NCBI GenBank assembly: GCA_038237475.1
Contig: JBBRYS010000008.1
Location: 124,001 to 188,000 of the forward strand
From: JAOAPY01 sp038237475
GTDB lineage: Bacteria > Acidobacteriota > Blastocatellia > Pyrinomonadales > Pyrinomonadaceae
Length of the DNA stretch: 64,000 bases
Reading direction: 5' to 3'
How positions within the stretch are numbered: the first letter of the stretch is position 1; each line of letters opens with the position of its first letter. Made by a program: the position numbers and the translations under genes. Shown one piece after another: positions 34,107 through 42,575 of the stretch. The notes under the pieces are model-generated. The model saw only the letters and a list, made by a program, of their open reading frames with translations. It ran no database searches and was not told the DNA's origin.

Positions 34107-35075
34107 ATGCCCGAAGGACCAGAGGTCAGAAAATATGCAGATGCCCTGGACGAAGTTCTCACCGGGCAAGCTATCGTTTCGATCCAGGCGCGTACTCGAG
34201 TTGCCCGGCAATGGCTATTGGATAATGGCGACCGCCTCTCGGGACGAAGCGTCCTGCGTGTCGTATCTCACGGCAAACAATTACTCGGCTATTTAGAAGG
34301 GAATTTTTATTTTCAGTCTCATCTGATGATGTGGGGGCGCTGGACGACTTTTCACGGCGCGCCACCTGTCGACAGGGATCGCCGCGAGCGAGCTCGCGTC
34401 GTAGTTGGTCGCGGAGGAGCGATCTTATTGTCGGCACCGATTTTCAGTATCGACGAAGGAAATCCCTACGAGCAGATCGAACACCTGTCCAGTTTGGGTC
34501 CCGATGTTTTGCCGTACAACGGCGCCTTTAACGAAAAGGAGTTTCGACGACGTCTAATTTCGCCGGAGCATCTGCAGACTCCGATTGGAGCGGCCCTTCT
34601 CAACCAGCGTATTCTTGCTGGCGTCGGCAACTATTTGCGCGCCGAAATCCTCTTTAGCTGCGCTTTGAATCCATGGCTTCTGGTTGGCGACCTGACCAAA
34701 TCCGAAATCAAACTATTGTCGCGTGTGGCGCCGGAGCTGGCGCATCGAGCTTATCTGGATGGGGCGACAGCCAGCGACGAAGAAAGGGTGCGTTTGAGTC
34801 TTGAGCCTGAACTGGTTTATCAGCCGGGCCGAGAATATGGCACCCGCCACCTGGTATTTCGCCGCACCAATCTTCCTTGTTTGCGCTGTGGCGAGATTGT
34901 GCGACAACTCAGGCAGCCGACCTCAAATCCCGGAGAAGAAGAGCGTTCTCGCATTGTGTATTTCTGCCCCCGATGTCAGAAGGTAAAGCTGCCGGCGGAG
35001 AAAAAGAAGACGGTGTCAAGTAGTTCAGAGCACCGACTTCGGTGTGGCCTTGGTCAATCTGGAAAGCCTGCCTAA
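34107..35075 (+). CDS. nei: Fpg/Nei-family DNA glycosylase (endonuclease VIII-like)
   Basis: A 322-residue base-excision repair enzyme. After removal of Met1 the N terminus is PEGPEV, with the catalytic Pro and Glu of the family; PEGPE is the Nei-type form. The conserved Lys is in VVSHGKQLLGYL. NQRILAGVGNYLRAEILF is the helix-two-turn-helix; the zinc finger has CLRC and CPRC pairs near residues 257-295. It excises oxidised bases and cleaves the abasic site. The last 16 or so residues are encoded by a palindromic repeat (35027-35087), so the natural C terminus has been replaced or extended; the domains required for activity are upstream of it. Confidence 0.9.
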   Translation: MPEGPEVRKYADALDEVLTGQAIVSIQARTRVARQWLLDNGDRLSGRSVLRVVSHGKQLLGYLEGNFYFQSHLMMWGRWTTFHGAPPVDRDRRERARVVVGRGGAILLSAPIFSIDEGNPYEQIEHLSSLGPDVLPYNGAFNEKEFRRRLISPEHLQTPIGAALLNQRILAGVGNYLRAEILFSCALNPWLLVGDLTKSEIKLLSRVAPELAHRAYLDGATASDEERVRLSLEPELVYQPGREYGTRHLVFRRTNLPCLRCGEIVRQLRQPTSNPGEEERSRIVYFCPRCQKVKLPAEKKKTVSSSSEHRLRCGLGQSGKPA

Positions 35076-35087
35076 GTTCGGTGCTCT
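35027..35087. repeat. REP-like palindromic repeat, copy 2, at the end of the glycosylase gene
   Basis: A 61-base imperfect palindrome with ends AGAGCACCG and CGGTGCTCT; inner stems include GGCCTT with AAAGCC. It aligns along its full length with the copy at 32871-32932. The first 49 bases encode the C-terminal residues and stop codon of the glycosylase. It also separates this gene from the convergent DUF2306 gene and could act as a bidirectional stop or mRNA-end stem. Confidence 0.85.
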
Positions 35088-35130
35088 TCATTTATTAAGA
35101 GGACGTGAAGGCGCCCCGCAAATCAAGTTA

Positions 35131-35805
35131 TCAGGCTGCGCGGGCAGCGCTCTCCGGCAAAGTCTGTTTCCTGACCATGACCGGCCGGACAGGCTTAGAC
35201 AACGCAGCACGGAGTTCCTGCCAATGAATGGCTACATCGCCCAACAGCACTGACAGCGCGAGACAGGACCAGATAATTGCCTGGACAATTTCGACGCCCA
35301 GCGTTTCCCACCCGGTGATTCCCATTACAAAACGTCCGGCGATGAAGACGAGTGCGATGGCGTAACTGCGAATCGCCCACTGCCGATGCAGCGCGATCTT
35401 TCGTCTGACCGCAAATAGAAGCGCGAGCGCGGTGGCGCCGATCAGCATCGCTGCGTCCACGACCGCGAGCACTGTAAAGGATCGCGGTGCGCCCGTGCGC
35501 TCCTGGTGATACTGGATGTAGGCGCCGAGCGGCGCGAGCACAAACGCTCCTAACGCATATAGCCTTCCCATGATTCGATGCGCTCGCGTGAATCGCTGCC
35601 GCAGCCGATCAGAAAACTGTAAAGGCGCAAACAGCAGAACGATCGTTCCAAACAAAGCGTGCGGGAGTAACCACCACTTGAATGGCTCATAGTGCTGCCA
35701 GACAGGATGGCTTGGCTGGATGATAAATCGTTCATTGTGGTACAGCACGTAAAGGCTTGTTACCGCAATCAGGGAAAAGACAACATGCTTGGCGTTGACC
35801 TTCAT
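35131..35805 (-). CDS. DUF2306-type membrane protein
   Basis: A 224-residue protein with about six transmembrane segments (for example FSLIAVTSLYVLYH, LPHALFGTIVLLFAP, AIALVFIAGRFVMGI). Histidines in HYEPFKWWLLPHALFG and RAHRIMGRLYALG occupy positions seen in DUF2306 proteins, which resemble heme- or quinone-binding membrane proteins. Function unknown. It is a single-gene leftward unit; its 3' end faces the glycosylase gene across the palindromic repeat. Confidence 0.88.
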   Translation of the reverse strand: MKVNAKHVVFSLIAVTSLYVLYHNERFIIQPSHPVWQHYEPFKWWLLPHALFGTIVLLFAPLQFSDRLRQRFTRAHRIMGRLYALGAFVLAPLGAYIQYHQERTGAPRSFTVLAVVDAAMLIGATALALLFAVRRKIALHRQWAIRSYAIALVFIAGRFVMGITGWETLGVEIVQAIIWSCLALSVLLGDVAIHWQELRAALSKPVRPVMVRKQTLPESAARAA

Positions 35806-35945
35806 GGGGACTCCTTCTCATTTCGTCCAAAGTGATTCAGGCTTGCCGTCAGTCACCTAAAACCCCTCCGAGAGACGGCGGGCAAAGGCATCGCATTCCA
35901 GCCTCTACCACCAAATCTATTTAGTAACGCGACCTTCAGGTGAGA

Positions 35946-35975
35946 TTTGGGCCACTGGCCGGCAAATTTTTTTTT
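35946..35975 (+). terminator. Intrinsic terminator-like hairpin with T9 tract
   Basis: TTTG and CAAA flank GGCC-act-GGCC, with a two-base bulge, and nine T residues follow (35967-35975). The shape is that of a rho-independent terminator reading rightwards. No rightward gene ends nearby, so it may end a leader transcript or small RNA and thereby control the polysaccharide unit. Confidence 0.6.
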
Positions 35976-36029
35976 AGCTGGAAAGGGAATTGAAGTGGGC
36001 CGGGGTCGCCGGCGAAGACACGAAAAATT

Positions 36030-36044
36030 ATTTCACGGTGAAAT
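36030..36044. promoter_or_regulatory. 15-base perfect palindrome
   Basis: ATTTCAC-G-GTGAAAT is an exact palindrome around a single central base, typical of the binding site of a dimeric transcription factor. It lies 193 bases before the GT4 start codon. Confidence 0.5.
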
Positions 36045-36135
36045 TAGGCCAAAGACCTCAAGCTTATGGCCCTATTGTCTCTAAAAAGTGAAGTAAGAGG
36101 TCCCCGTAGGCTTTTGAAAGTCTAACTCGTCATTT

Positions 36136-36176
36136 GCTCAAGAATGGCTCAAGAATCGCTCAAGAATTTCTCAACC
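36136..36176 (+). promoter_or_regulatory. Four 11-bp tandem CTCAA repeats, overlapping a sigma-54-like element
   Basis: GCTCAAGAAT occurs at 36136, 36147 and 36158 and a degenerate fourth unit (TCTCAACC) at 36169: exact 11-base spacing, which places all units on one face of the helix. The last two units form the 18-base motif also found at 61906-61923 and 62120-62137. TGGCTC-N5-TCGCT (36145-36160) within the array fits a -24/-12 promoter at nine of eleven positions with correct GG-N10-GC spacing. Confidence 0.65.
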
Positions 36177-36236
36177 GGCGTCGCTACTCTGTGACTATCG
36201 AAGAGTGCAAATTTGTCGGGCCGATTGGAGAATCCC

Positions 36237-37472
36237 ATGAGCGACCCAATTCCTTATATACCGCTGGTCCAACCATCCGAGGTTTTGCCACCGCAAACAC
36301 TCAGGCTGAGCAAAGTGGAGAAAAAACTACGGGTACTTCAGGTGGGAAAATTCTATCCGCCCCACGCAGGCGGGATGGAAAGCCATTTGGAAGCGCTCTG
36401 CACTCAGCTCAAGAATTCTGTAGATCTTGAGGTGCTGGTTTCGTCCAGCAACGGAGATCGGACCATCCGGGAGGTGGTCGATGGCGTCAAAGTAACCAGA
36501 CTAAGCAAACTTTTCAGCCTCCGGTCGGCGCCAATCTGCCCGCAGATGGTAAGCCACATTCGCGCTTCCAATGCGGACATTGTCCACCTTCATCTGCCCA
36601 ATCCAGGCGCGATCCTTTCGTACCTCGCCAGCGGACATCGTGGCCGTTTGGTCGTCACTTATCATAGCGACATTGTGCGCCAAAAAGTTCTGTCACGCTT
36701 TTTCGATCCGATCCTGCGGCACGCCCTGAACCGCGCCGATGCGATCATCGCTTCCAGCCACAACTACATTCGCAGCTCAAATGTACTGCCGGCCTATGAA
36801 GAGAAGGCGCGGGTCATTCCCTTCGGTATCCCGGTTGAGCATTTCCAGACTCCCAATAAAAGAGAGGTGGAGAAAATTCGGAAACGATTTGGGCCCAAGA
36901 TCGTGTTGGGCGTTGGCCGTCTGGTTTATTACAAGGGCTTCGAACATCTGATCAAGGCGATGAAATTCGTCGAAGGCCAGCTGGTCATCGTCGGGCATGG
37001 ACCATTGCACGACGAATTACATCGTCAGGCCGTCCAATGTGGAGTGGCGGAGCGCGTGACTTTTCTGACCGACGTCAAGGATGTTGGTCCTTACTATCAG
37101 GCTGCCGATGTTTTTGCACTACCTTCGATCGCCCGGAGTGAGGCTTTCGGTATCGTGCAGCTCGAGGCAATGGCCTGCGGCAAACCAGTCGTCAACACCA
37201 ACCTGAACACCGGAGTGCCATCTGTTTCCCTGGATGGTGTGTCTGGAATCACGGTTGCGCCTTCGGATTCTGAGCAGATGGGCCGCGCGATCAACTACCT
37301 GCTAAACGATCCGCTGCGTTGCGCCGTTTACGGGCGGGCAGGCCGTTTGCGTGTTGAGCAGATGTTCAGCTTGCGAGGAATGGCGAAACAAACGCTGGCG
37401 CTGTACCACGAGGTAGCGGCAGCTCGGCAACCGGTAAGCCTGGGCAATCTGAGTCTTGGGTGGTCGTCGTGA
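36237..37472 (+). CDS. GT4-family glycosyltransferase
   Basis: About 411 residues from ATG 36237 (GGAG six bases before it); the frame opens at a TTG at 36213. A GT-B enzyme of family GT4: VGKFYPPHAGGMESHLEALC in the N-terminal acceptor domain, then GVGRLVYYKGFEHLIKA and SEAFGIVQLEAMACGKPVV in the donor-binding domain, with the paired Glu of the E-x7-E motif. The start of the next gene overlaps its stop by four bases. It probably adds a hexose early in repeat-unit assembly, next to the WecA-like initiating enzyme. Confidence 0.93.
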   Translation: MSDPIPYIPLVQPSEVLPPQTLRLSKVEKKLRVLQVGKFYPPHAGGMESHLEALCTQLKNSVDLEVLVSSSNGDRTIREVVDGVKVTRLSKLFSLRSAPICPQMVSHIRASNADIVHLHLPNPGAILSYLASGHRGRLVVTYHSDIVRQKVLSRFFDPILRHALNRADAIIASSHNYIRSSNVLPAYEEKARVIPFGIPVEHFQTPNKREVEKIRKRFGPKIVLGVGRLVYYKGFEHLIKAMKFVEGQLVIVGHGPLHDELHRQAVQCGVAERVTFLTDVKDVGPYYQAADVFALPSIARSEAFGIVQLEAMACGKPVVNTNLNTGVPSVSLDGVSGITVAPSDSEQMGRAINYLLNDPLRCAVYGRAGRLRVEQMFSLRGMAKQTLALYHEVAAARQPVSLGNLSLGWSS

Positions 37473-39160
37473 ACACCTACCTGCTACTGCTGGCGGTGGC
37501 GATGTGCGTGTCGTTGATACTGACACCCGTGGTGAGTCGCATCAGCCAGCACTTCGGATGGCTTGATACACCGCGCGATGGCAGGCGCATGCACGGGACG
37601 CCTTTGCCGAGGCTCGGTGGTGTCGCAGTATTCGTCGCTTTGCTCGCAGGTCTCACTCCCTTACTGGTGCTTAACAATCCGGTTTCGCAAGTGCTCAGGA
37701 CGCACAGTGCTGAACTTCTGAGAGTACTCCTGCCCGGAGTGTTCATATTCCTGATTGGTCTTTACGACGATTTTCGGGGCACGAATGCGCGAGCTAAATT
37801 CGCCGCGCAAGCACTGGCGGCGCTGCTCTTTTGTGCGCTCGGAGGTCGCATCGAGGCGATATCGGTTCCATTGTTTGGTTCGATCGAGCTCCATCCGGTA
37901 ATCGGTTATGCGCTGACTGTACTTTGGACGGTGGGGATATGTAATGCTTTTAATTTGATCGATGGCATGGACGGACTAGCGAGTGGCGCCGCCCTTTCCG
38001 GCGCGATCGTGATGGTGGCCGTCTCGCTGATGCTGGGTCATCCCCTGGTTACCATCATGGCTGTGGTGCTGTGTGGTGCCTTGATTGGATTCTTACCCTA
38101 CAACTTTAATCCGGCATCAATCTTCCTGGGCGACTCGGGCTCCCTCTTCACGGGATTCATGTTGGCCGCACTAGCGGTGCAGGGGGCCCAGAAAGCCTCC
38201 ACCGCAGTGGGCCTGGCAATTCCGTTGCTGGCTTTTGGCGTGCCGGTCGCAGACACAGTCTTTTCAATGGTCCGCCGTTCAATTGGAGGAAAGCCGCTTT
38301 TCAAGGGAGACCGCGAACACATCCATCACATGCTGCTGGCGCGCGGTTGGACGCAACGCCGCGTGACCCTCGCGCTTTATGTCGTCTGCGGATTCTTCGG
38401 GCTGGCGGCACTGACACTGGCCCACGACTCCGGAACGCAGCGGACCGGCCCCGTGCTTTTTGTTGTCGGCGCTGTTGTAGTGGCAGGGGTGGGACGGCTT
38501 CGCTATCACGAAGTCGACGAAGTGAGGGCGGGCATGAGACGAAGCTTTTCAGAACGCCGCGCTCGTATCGCCAATAACGTCCGCATGCGTCGGGCCAGCC
38601 GACTCATGTCGAAGGCCTCAACACTGAATGAGATATTCAGCGCCACCCAGGAGATGCTCGAAGCAGGAGAGTTTGTTTATGCCACCATGCAGTTGGGGCA
38701 TAAACCTTCAGAGAGATGCGTTAGCGATATCAGCCATTGCGAAGAAGGGTATGAAGAGAGTGAGAGACTGCTACAGCCGGAAAATGTGAATGGTCCGGTT
38801 AACTGGACGTGGCAACGTGGAAATATTGAGGCTCGCGAGATCGTGGGCTCGAGCCGTTGCTGGACGCTGCGCCTGCCGCTCGCAACCACGCACGGTGAAT
38901 GTGGCTACTTGAATCTCTCTCGCGAGTTCGGTGGCGAAGTACTGTTATTAGATATGAACTACCTCTGGGATCTTTTCCAGCGTGAGACTGCCAACGCCGT
39001 AGAGAGAGTGTTGGCGTTGCAGGTCGAGGCAGAAAGGCCGGCATTGTTAGCCGCCGTCGAGGTAGTGAATGAAGTCAGGCTGGAAGGAGAGAAGTTCCAG
39101 CAAGGCTGGCACTCAGTGGCGGCCGTGGATGTCAGAGTCTCAAGGCAGGCAACAGCGTAA
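37469..39160 (+). CDS. WecA/TagO-like polyprenyl-phosphate sugar-1-phosphate transferase with C-terminal extension
   Basis: About 563 residues from GTG 37469, which overlaps the preceding TGA (GTGA). The first 340 residues are an integral membrane enzyme of the MraY/WecA family with about ten segments, the Mg-binding motif NLIDGMDGLASG, GDSGSLFTGFML and the cytoplasmic HIHHMLLARG loop. It transfers a sugar 1-phosphate (often GlcNAc-1-P) to undecaprenyl phosphate and so starts the repeat unit. Usual length is about 350-370 residues; the additional 200 residues form a soluble domain I do not recognise, with helices around LNEIFSATQEMLEAGEFV and a C-terminal segment that may be GAF-like. Confidence 0.93.
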   Translation: MNTYLLLLAVAMCVSLILTPVVSRISQHFGWLDTPRDGRRMHGTPLPRLGGVAVFVALLAGLTPLLVLNNPVSQVLRTHSAELLRVLLPGVFIFLIGLYDDFRGTNARAKFAAQALAALLFCALGGRIEAISVPLFGSIELHPVIGYALTVLWTVGICNAFNLIDGMDGLASGAALSGAIVMVAVSLMLGHPLVTIMAVVLCGALIGFLPYNFNPASIFLGDSGSLFTGFMLAALAVQGAQKASTAVGLAIPLLAFGVPVADTVFSMVRRSIGGKPLFKGDREHIHHMLLARGWTQRRVTLALYVVCGFFGLAALTLAHDSGTQRTGPVLFVVGAVVVAGVGRLRYHEVDEVRAGMRRSFSERRARIANNVRMRRASRLMSKASTLNEIFSATQEMLEAGEFVYATMQLGHKPSERCVSDISHCEEGYEESERLLQPENVNGPVNWTWQRGNIEAREIVGSSRCWTLRLPLATTHGECGYLNLSREFGGEVLLLDMNYLWDLFQRETANAVERVLALQVEAERPALLAAVEVVNEVRLEGEKFQQGWHSVAAVDVRVSRQATA

Positions 39161-39183
39161 TCCAACAGTGAGAGGGGGAAGGA

Positions 39184-39381
39184 ATGACACATCTCTTTAA
39201 CGTCATCTTCAAGCTGTGTTGGGTATTGGGAATGCTCAGCATATTATTTGCGGTGCTGATAAAGATGCTGGCGCTCGAGGCCAGGTTGACTGTCGCCTCA
39301 CACACTGTTTTTCTTATCGCCGGAACGTTCTTTTTGGCTGCACTCGCGACGCGCGAAGTGCAAAGACCCCTATCTTCGTAA
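39184..39381 (+). CDS. Small two-helix membrane protein
   Basis: A 65-residue protein with two hydrophobic segments (about 8-28 and 37-57) and little else. A very strong ribosome binding site (GGGGGAAGG) lies just before ATG 39184, which supports a real gene. It follows the WecA-like gene by 23 bases and ends four bases from the convergent GT4 gene. I do not recognise it; a role with the initiating transferase is possible. Confidence 0.7.
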   Translation: MTHLFNVIFKLCWVLGMLSILFAVLIKMLALEARLTVASHTVFLIAGTFFLAALATREVQRPLSS

Positions 39382-39385
39382 CTCG

Positions 39386-40621
39386 TCATTTCGACACGCC
39401 GGCCAAAAGTTCTCGATATAAATTTGCCATCTCGCCGGCGTAAGCTGACCAGCTGAATCTGGCCGCATTTTCAATTCCAGCCTGCCGCCGCCGCGTCCAA
39501 AGATCAGGATGCTCGCTTCTCTCGATGAGTAGATCAGAGGTCGACCTGACCCATTCCGACAGATCTCCTGGCTGCGCAAAGGTGCAGGCACCGGCAGCAA
39601 CTTCGCGCAGGGCCGGGATATCGCTGGCCAGCACCGGTGTGCCGCAGGCCATTGCTTCCACTACCGGTAATCCGAACCCCTCACCTTCAGATGGCTGCAA
39701 TACCAAATCGGCTTGACGATAGACAGCCGCGAGCACCTCCCGCTCAATGAAAGGCAGCACCACGACGGCGCTTTCAAGTTTTAGCTCACTGAGCAACTGC
39801 GATTGCTCACTAGTAAAAGGACCACCGACACGGATGAGGCGTGCTGCGGGGAAATCTCGGCGCACAGCGGCCAGGGTCCTCAGCAGCACATCAATTCGTT
39901 TTCTCTTAATTGTGCTGCCTACATGCAATAGATTTATCGGGTTCGCCTGGTCACTATCCAGGTAACGTCCGGCCTCAGCGTCGGCCAGCGGATGAGGCTC
40001 GGGAGTGCAGGTCGGATGAACGCCGAGCGTGACAACTCTCAGTCGTTCAGGCGCGATCAAATCGTGCGCGATTACTTCATCGCGAGTAGCTACGCTATCG
40101 CACGCCACCAGCGCAGCCTTCCGAAACCCATCCAAAATGTGTTGCATCATCTTCCTGAACCATCTCGATCGCGGATCGGCCTGCGGGTCCAGAAGGCAGC
40201 GAAACGTATCCAGGTCATGGCAGGTGACGATAGTTCTTTCAGACGGCAGATAATGCAGTAGCTGGCTGTAGCTGTGATCGATAACGTGGAAGAGATCGAA
40301 CTGAGCCTTTCGCGGCCGCAACCACCTTTGGTAGTCCCACAAACGATTCGCTAACCGGTCAGCATTGAAAAAGGATTTCGCTTTCGGCCGCAAGCGAGTC
40401 AGGCGGCGGCGCAAGGGAGGGGAGAGGCGGGTGGTGACAAAAGAGTCCGCATGATCGCGCTGCAGTGATTGGGAAAGCATTTCCCCAACCAGATCCATGC
40501 TGGGCCAATTCTCTTCGGTAATGTCACAGAGAATGGCGAGGCGGGCAGGTTGCGCTGATGTTCCAGCAACCTCGACAGGGTTTGAAGTCTCCAGCACCGC
40601 CGCTGCGTTATTCAAAGTCAC
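39386..40621 (-). CDS. GT4-family glycosyltransferase
   Basis: A 411-residue GT-B enzyme. LLHVGSTIKRKRIDVLLRTL begins the donor domain; ADLVLQPSEGEGFGLPVV and EAMACGTPVLASDIPALREV hold the E-x7-E motif. The N-terminal acceptor domain has a non-canonical opening (about residues 28-35, ILCDITEE) instead of the Gly-rich loop. It is the last gene of the long leftward polysaccharide operon; its start overlaps the methyltransferase stop by four bases. Sugar specificity cannot be told. Confidence 0.92.
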   Translation of the reverse strand: MTLNNAAAVLETSNPVEVAGTSAQPARLAILCDITEENWPSMDLVGEMLSQSLQRDHADSFVTTRLSPPLRRRLTRLRPKAKSFFNADRLANRLWDYQRWLRPRKAQFDLFHVIDHSYSQLLHYLPSERTIVTCHDLDTFRCLLDPQADPRSRWFRKMMQHILDGFRKAALVACDSVATRDEVIAHDLIAPERLRVVTLGVHPTCTPEPHPLADAEAGRYLDSDQANPINLLHVGSTIKRKRIDVLLRTLAAVRRDFPAARLIRVGGPFTSEQSQLLSELKLESAVVVLPFIEREVLAAVYRQADLVLQPSEGEGFGLPVVEAMACGTPVLASDIPALREVAAGACTFAQPGDLSEWVRSTSDLLIERSEHPDLWTRRRQAGIENAARFSWSAYAGEMANLYRELLAGVSK

Positions 40622-41424
40622 GATACTTTTCGAGCCAGGAAATAATGATTTGAAGCGAGCAACCGCTGAGAAGTGAGCTTTGCGCTTAACGGATTATTCT
40701 TTACCAGCTTCTTCAAGGTTGATTGCGTGCGACTATCGCCCAAGCCAAGGTAGCGCGAGTGTTCTACACGCAAGCCGGCGCCTTCCAGCATATGGACCAA
40801 TTCCGCGCTCGTGTACTCCCGATAGTGAATTTCTCCGTCAGTGATGATCTCACCGCCGGCAATTTTGATCTGATCGATGAAATCATTCGTGCCCCAGAGC
40901 AGTGAGCGGCCTCGCAACACCCGGATCGCTCCCATGATCGTCGCGGGGTTCGGCGTTGTCAGAATCAGCAATCCGCCGGCGCGCATAACGTTCCCCAGGC
41001 TCCTTATCAGCCCAAGGGGATGATTCAGTATGTGTTCGATGACCTGGGCAATAATCACTACATGGAAATGCTCGCGTGCCAGATGAGCGAACGGTTCTGC
41101 ATCGTTAAGGTTTGAAGAGACGAATTCAATGCCTGCCTTTTCAAAAATGGCGCGCCTGTCTTCAAGTTCACAGGCATCAGTGCCCGTCACTTGATATCCC
41201 AGCTGCTGGAACAAGAAACTGATGTAACCGTTAAAGCACCCGACGTCCAGTAAACGCACGTCGGGTCCGGGAGGGAACCGCGCCATCACATCTGCAATCA
41301 TCAGGCGAACGTGCGGCTCGTTCAGGGGCCAGTGCTCGTTCAGCATCCACTCATTGTTAGAAAATTCATTGAGCATCGCACCAATGGCCCGCTCAATTTC
41401 ACCGCTCTCGCGCACAGTGCTCAT
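40618..41424 (-). CDS. Class I SAM-dependent methyltransferase
   Basis: A 268-residue enzyme with motif I LLDVGCFNGYISFLF, a post-I acidic residue in GTDACE and a motif near VVIIAQVIEHILNHP. It matches the UbiE/Methyltransf_23 group often found in glycan clusters. It is likely to methylate a sugar of the repeat unit or cap the glycan. Four-base overlaps with both neighbours indicate tight co-translation. Confidence 0.9.
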   Translation of the reverse strand: MSTVRESGEIERAIGAMLNEFSNNEWMLNEHWPLNEPHVRLMIADVMARFPPGPDVRLLDVGCFNGYISFLFQQLGYQVTGTDACELEDRRAIFEKAGIEFVSSNLNDAEPFAHLAREHFHVVIIAQVIEHILNHPLGLIRSLGNVMRAGGLLILTTPNPATIMGAIRVLRGRSLLWGTNDFIDQIKIAGGEIITDGEIHYREYTSAELVHMLEGAGLRVEHSRYLGLGDSRTQSTLKKLVKNNPLSAKLTSQRLLASNHYFLARKVS

Positions 41425-42575
41425 CTCTTTTCTCTCCGCGCCGCGACAGCCGCCTCGATCACATCGCCAGCCCGTTTGGCCAGCAGCGAATACTCAAAAT
41501 ACTCTTTCGCGATGGACACGTTGGCGTTACCGCGCGCAAGCATTTCCGGGTGGTCCAACAGATTGCGGACCCTCGCTGCCAGCTTCTGCGGGTAAAGCTC
41601 ATCCTTGACGCCCTCATACGGCACCAGCATTTCCGGCTCGAGTACGCGGCCGGCTTCACCCACATCCGAAGCCAGAATGTAGCGTCCGGCCGCCAGATAC
41701 AGCGGCAACTTACCAGTCGTTCTCACGGCTCCCACCAGATCATTGGTCTGGGTCGAGAGGCAGACATCAATCAGATTCAGATAGGCAGGCAATTGGTCAT
41801 AAGGGACATGGTCGAGAAAGATGATTCGACCTTCAATACCATATTCCCGACACCGGGCCTTGAGGTGGTCGATTCCCGAACCACCCCCAATCATGATCCC
41901 CTTAATTTGGCTGTCATCAAGCAAACGGAGTAACTCGACCAGTTCCCAGCCGTAACACATCTGCAGCTTCTCGCTCCAAATTGATGAACCAAGCAATCCC
42001 ACAGTCAGCTTTCCCTCGAGCTCGTACTGTTTTCGCAGGTCACCCGCGACGTCGGGGGTGAACTTGCGCGTGTCGACGCCATCCTGAATGACGTCAGCCT
42101 CGATGCCTTGCTCAGCTAACCATTCCCGGTGAAAACTTCCACGACAGACGATGCGGTCGGCAATTTTGAAAGCGGTCCTCTCCAGTAGATCAGTTAACCA
42201 GAGAAGTAGTTTTCCGCGGCTGCCACTGGAGCGAGTCAGCTCGGCAATCGCGTCGCCCGTTTCAATGAGCAGACAGGCGCGGGAAAACAATTTATAGAAG
42301 CCGGCGCTTAAAATGCTCGTATAGGAAATATCAAAAACATAAATTGCCGTCGGGCGCAGCCGGGTCAGGAAAATGAAGAGATTCAGAATTGAGACCAGCT
42401 TCCGCTGCGTGCGATAAGCGATATGAACATCGTACTGCGAGAGTCGAGTTGCCAGGTCTCGGGCGCGGAAGCCCATAGCGCTTTCGTGGCCGCCGCTCAC
42501 AATGAAAGCCACTATTATCGCAGGACTTCCAGCGCGAGCTCCGGCCGCATCGTTATTGTTGATAGCGATATCCAT
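41421..42575 (-). CDS. Glycosyltransferase (GT-B fold)
   Basis: About 384 residues from ATG 42575; the open frame extends to 42668 within the preceding gene. The N-terminal half starts with FIVSGGHESAMGFRARDLA; the donor half has VGLLGSSIWSEKLQ and GKLPLYLAAGRYILASDVGEA. The usual E-x7-E motif is weakly conserved, so it is a divergent GT4-like enzyme. It overlaps the previous gene by 23 bases. Confidence 0.87.
   Translation of the reverse strand: MDIAINNNDAAGARAGSPAIIVAFIVSGGHESAMGFRARDLATRLSQYDVHIAYRTQRKLVSILNLFIFLTRLRPTAIYVFDISYTSILSAGFYKLFSRACLLIETGDAIAELTRSSGSRGKLLLWLTDLLERTAFKIADRIVCRGSFHREWLAEQGIEADVIQDGVDTRKFTPDVAGDLRKQYELEGKLTVGLLGSSIWSEKLQMCYGWELVELLRLLDDSQIKGIMIGGGSGIDHLKARCREYGIEGRIIFLDHVPYDQLPAYLNLIDVCLSTQTNDLVGAVRTTGKLPLYLAAGRYILASDVGEAGRVLEPEMLVPYEGVKDELYPQKLAARVRNLLDHPEMLARGNANVSIAKEYFEYSLLAKRAGDVIEAAVAARREKR

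Larger units (their letters stand above)
35806..36236. other. Long leader region of the GT4/WecA unit
   Basis: This 431-base gap lies between the leftward DUF2306 gene and the rightward exopolysaccharide unit. It holds a terminator-like hairpin with a T9 tract (35946-35975), a 15-base palindrome (36030-36044), CTCAAGCTT at 36057-36065 and four 11-base tandem units (36136-36176). No convincing coding frame is present. Confidence 0.6.

Noticed and set aside
36020..36130. Possible riboswitch (c-di-GMP type) in the GT4 leader
   Set aside because: The stems seen do not match the GEMM consensus; only a palindrome and a weak GACCTC/GAGGTC pairing are present.
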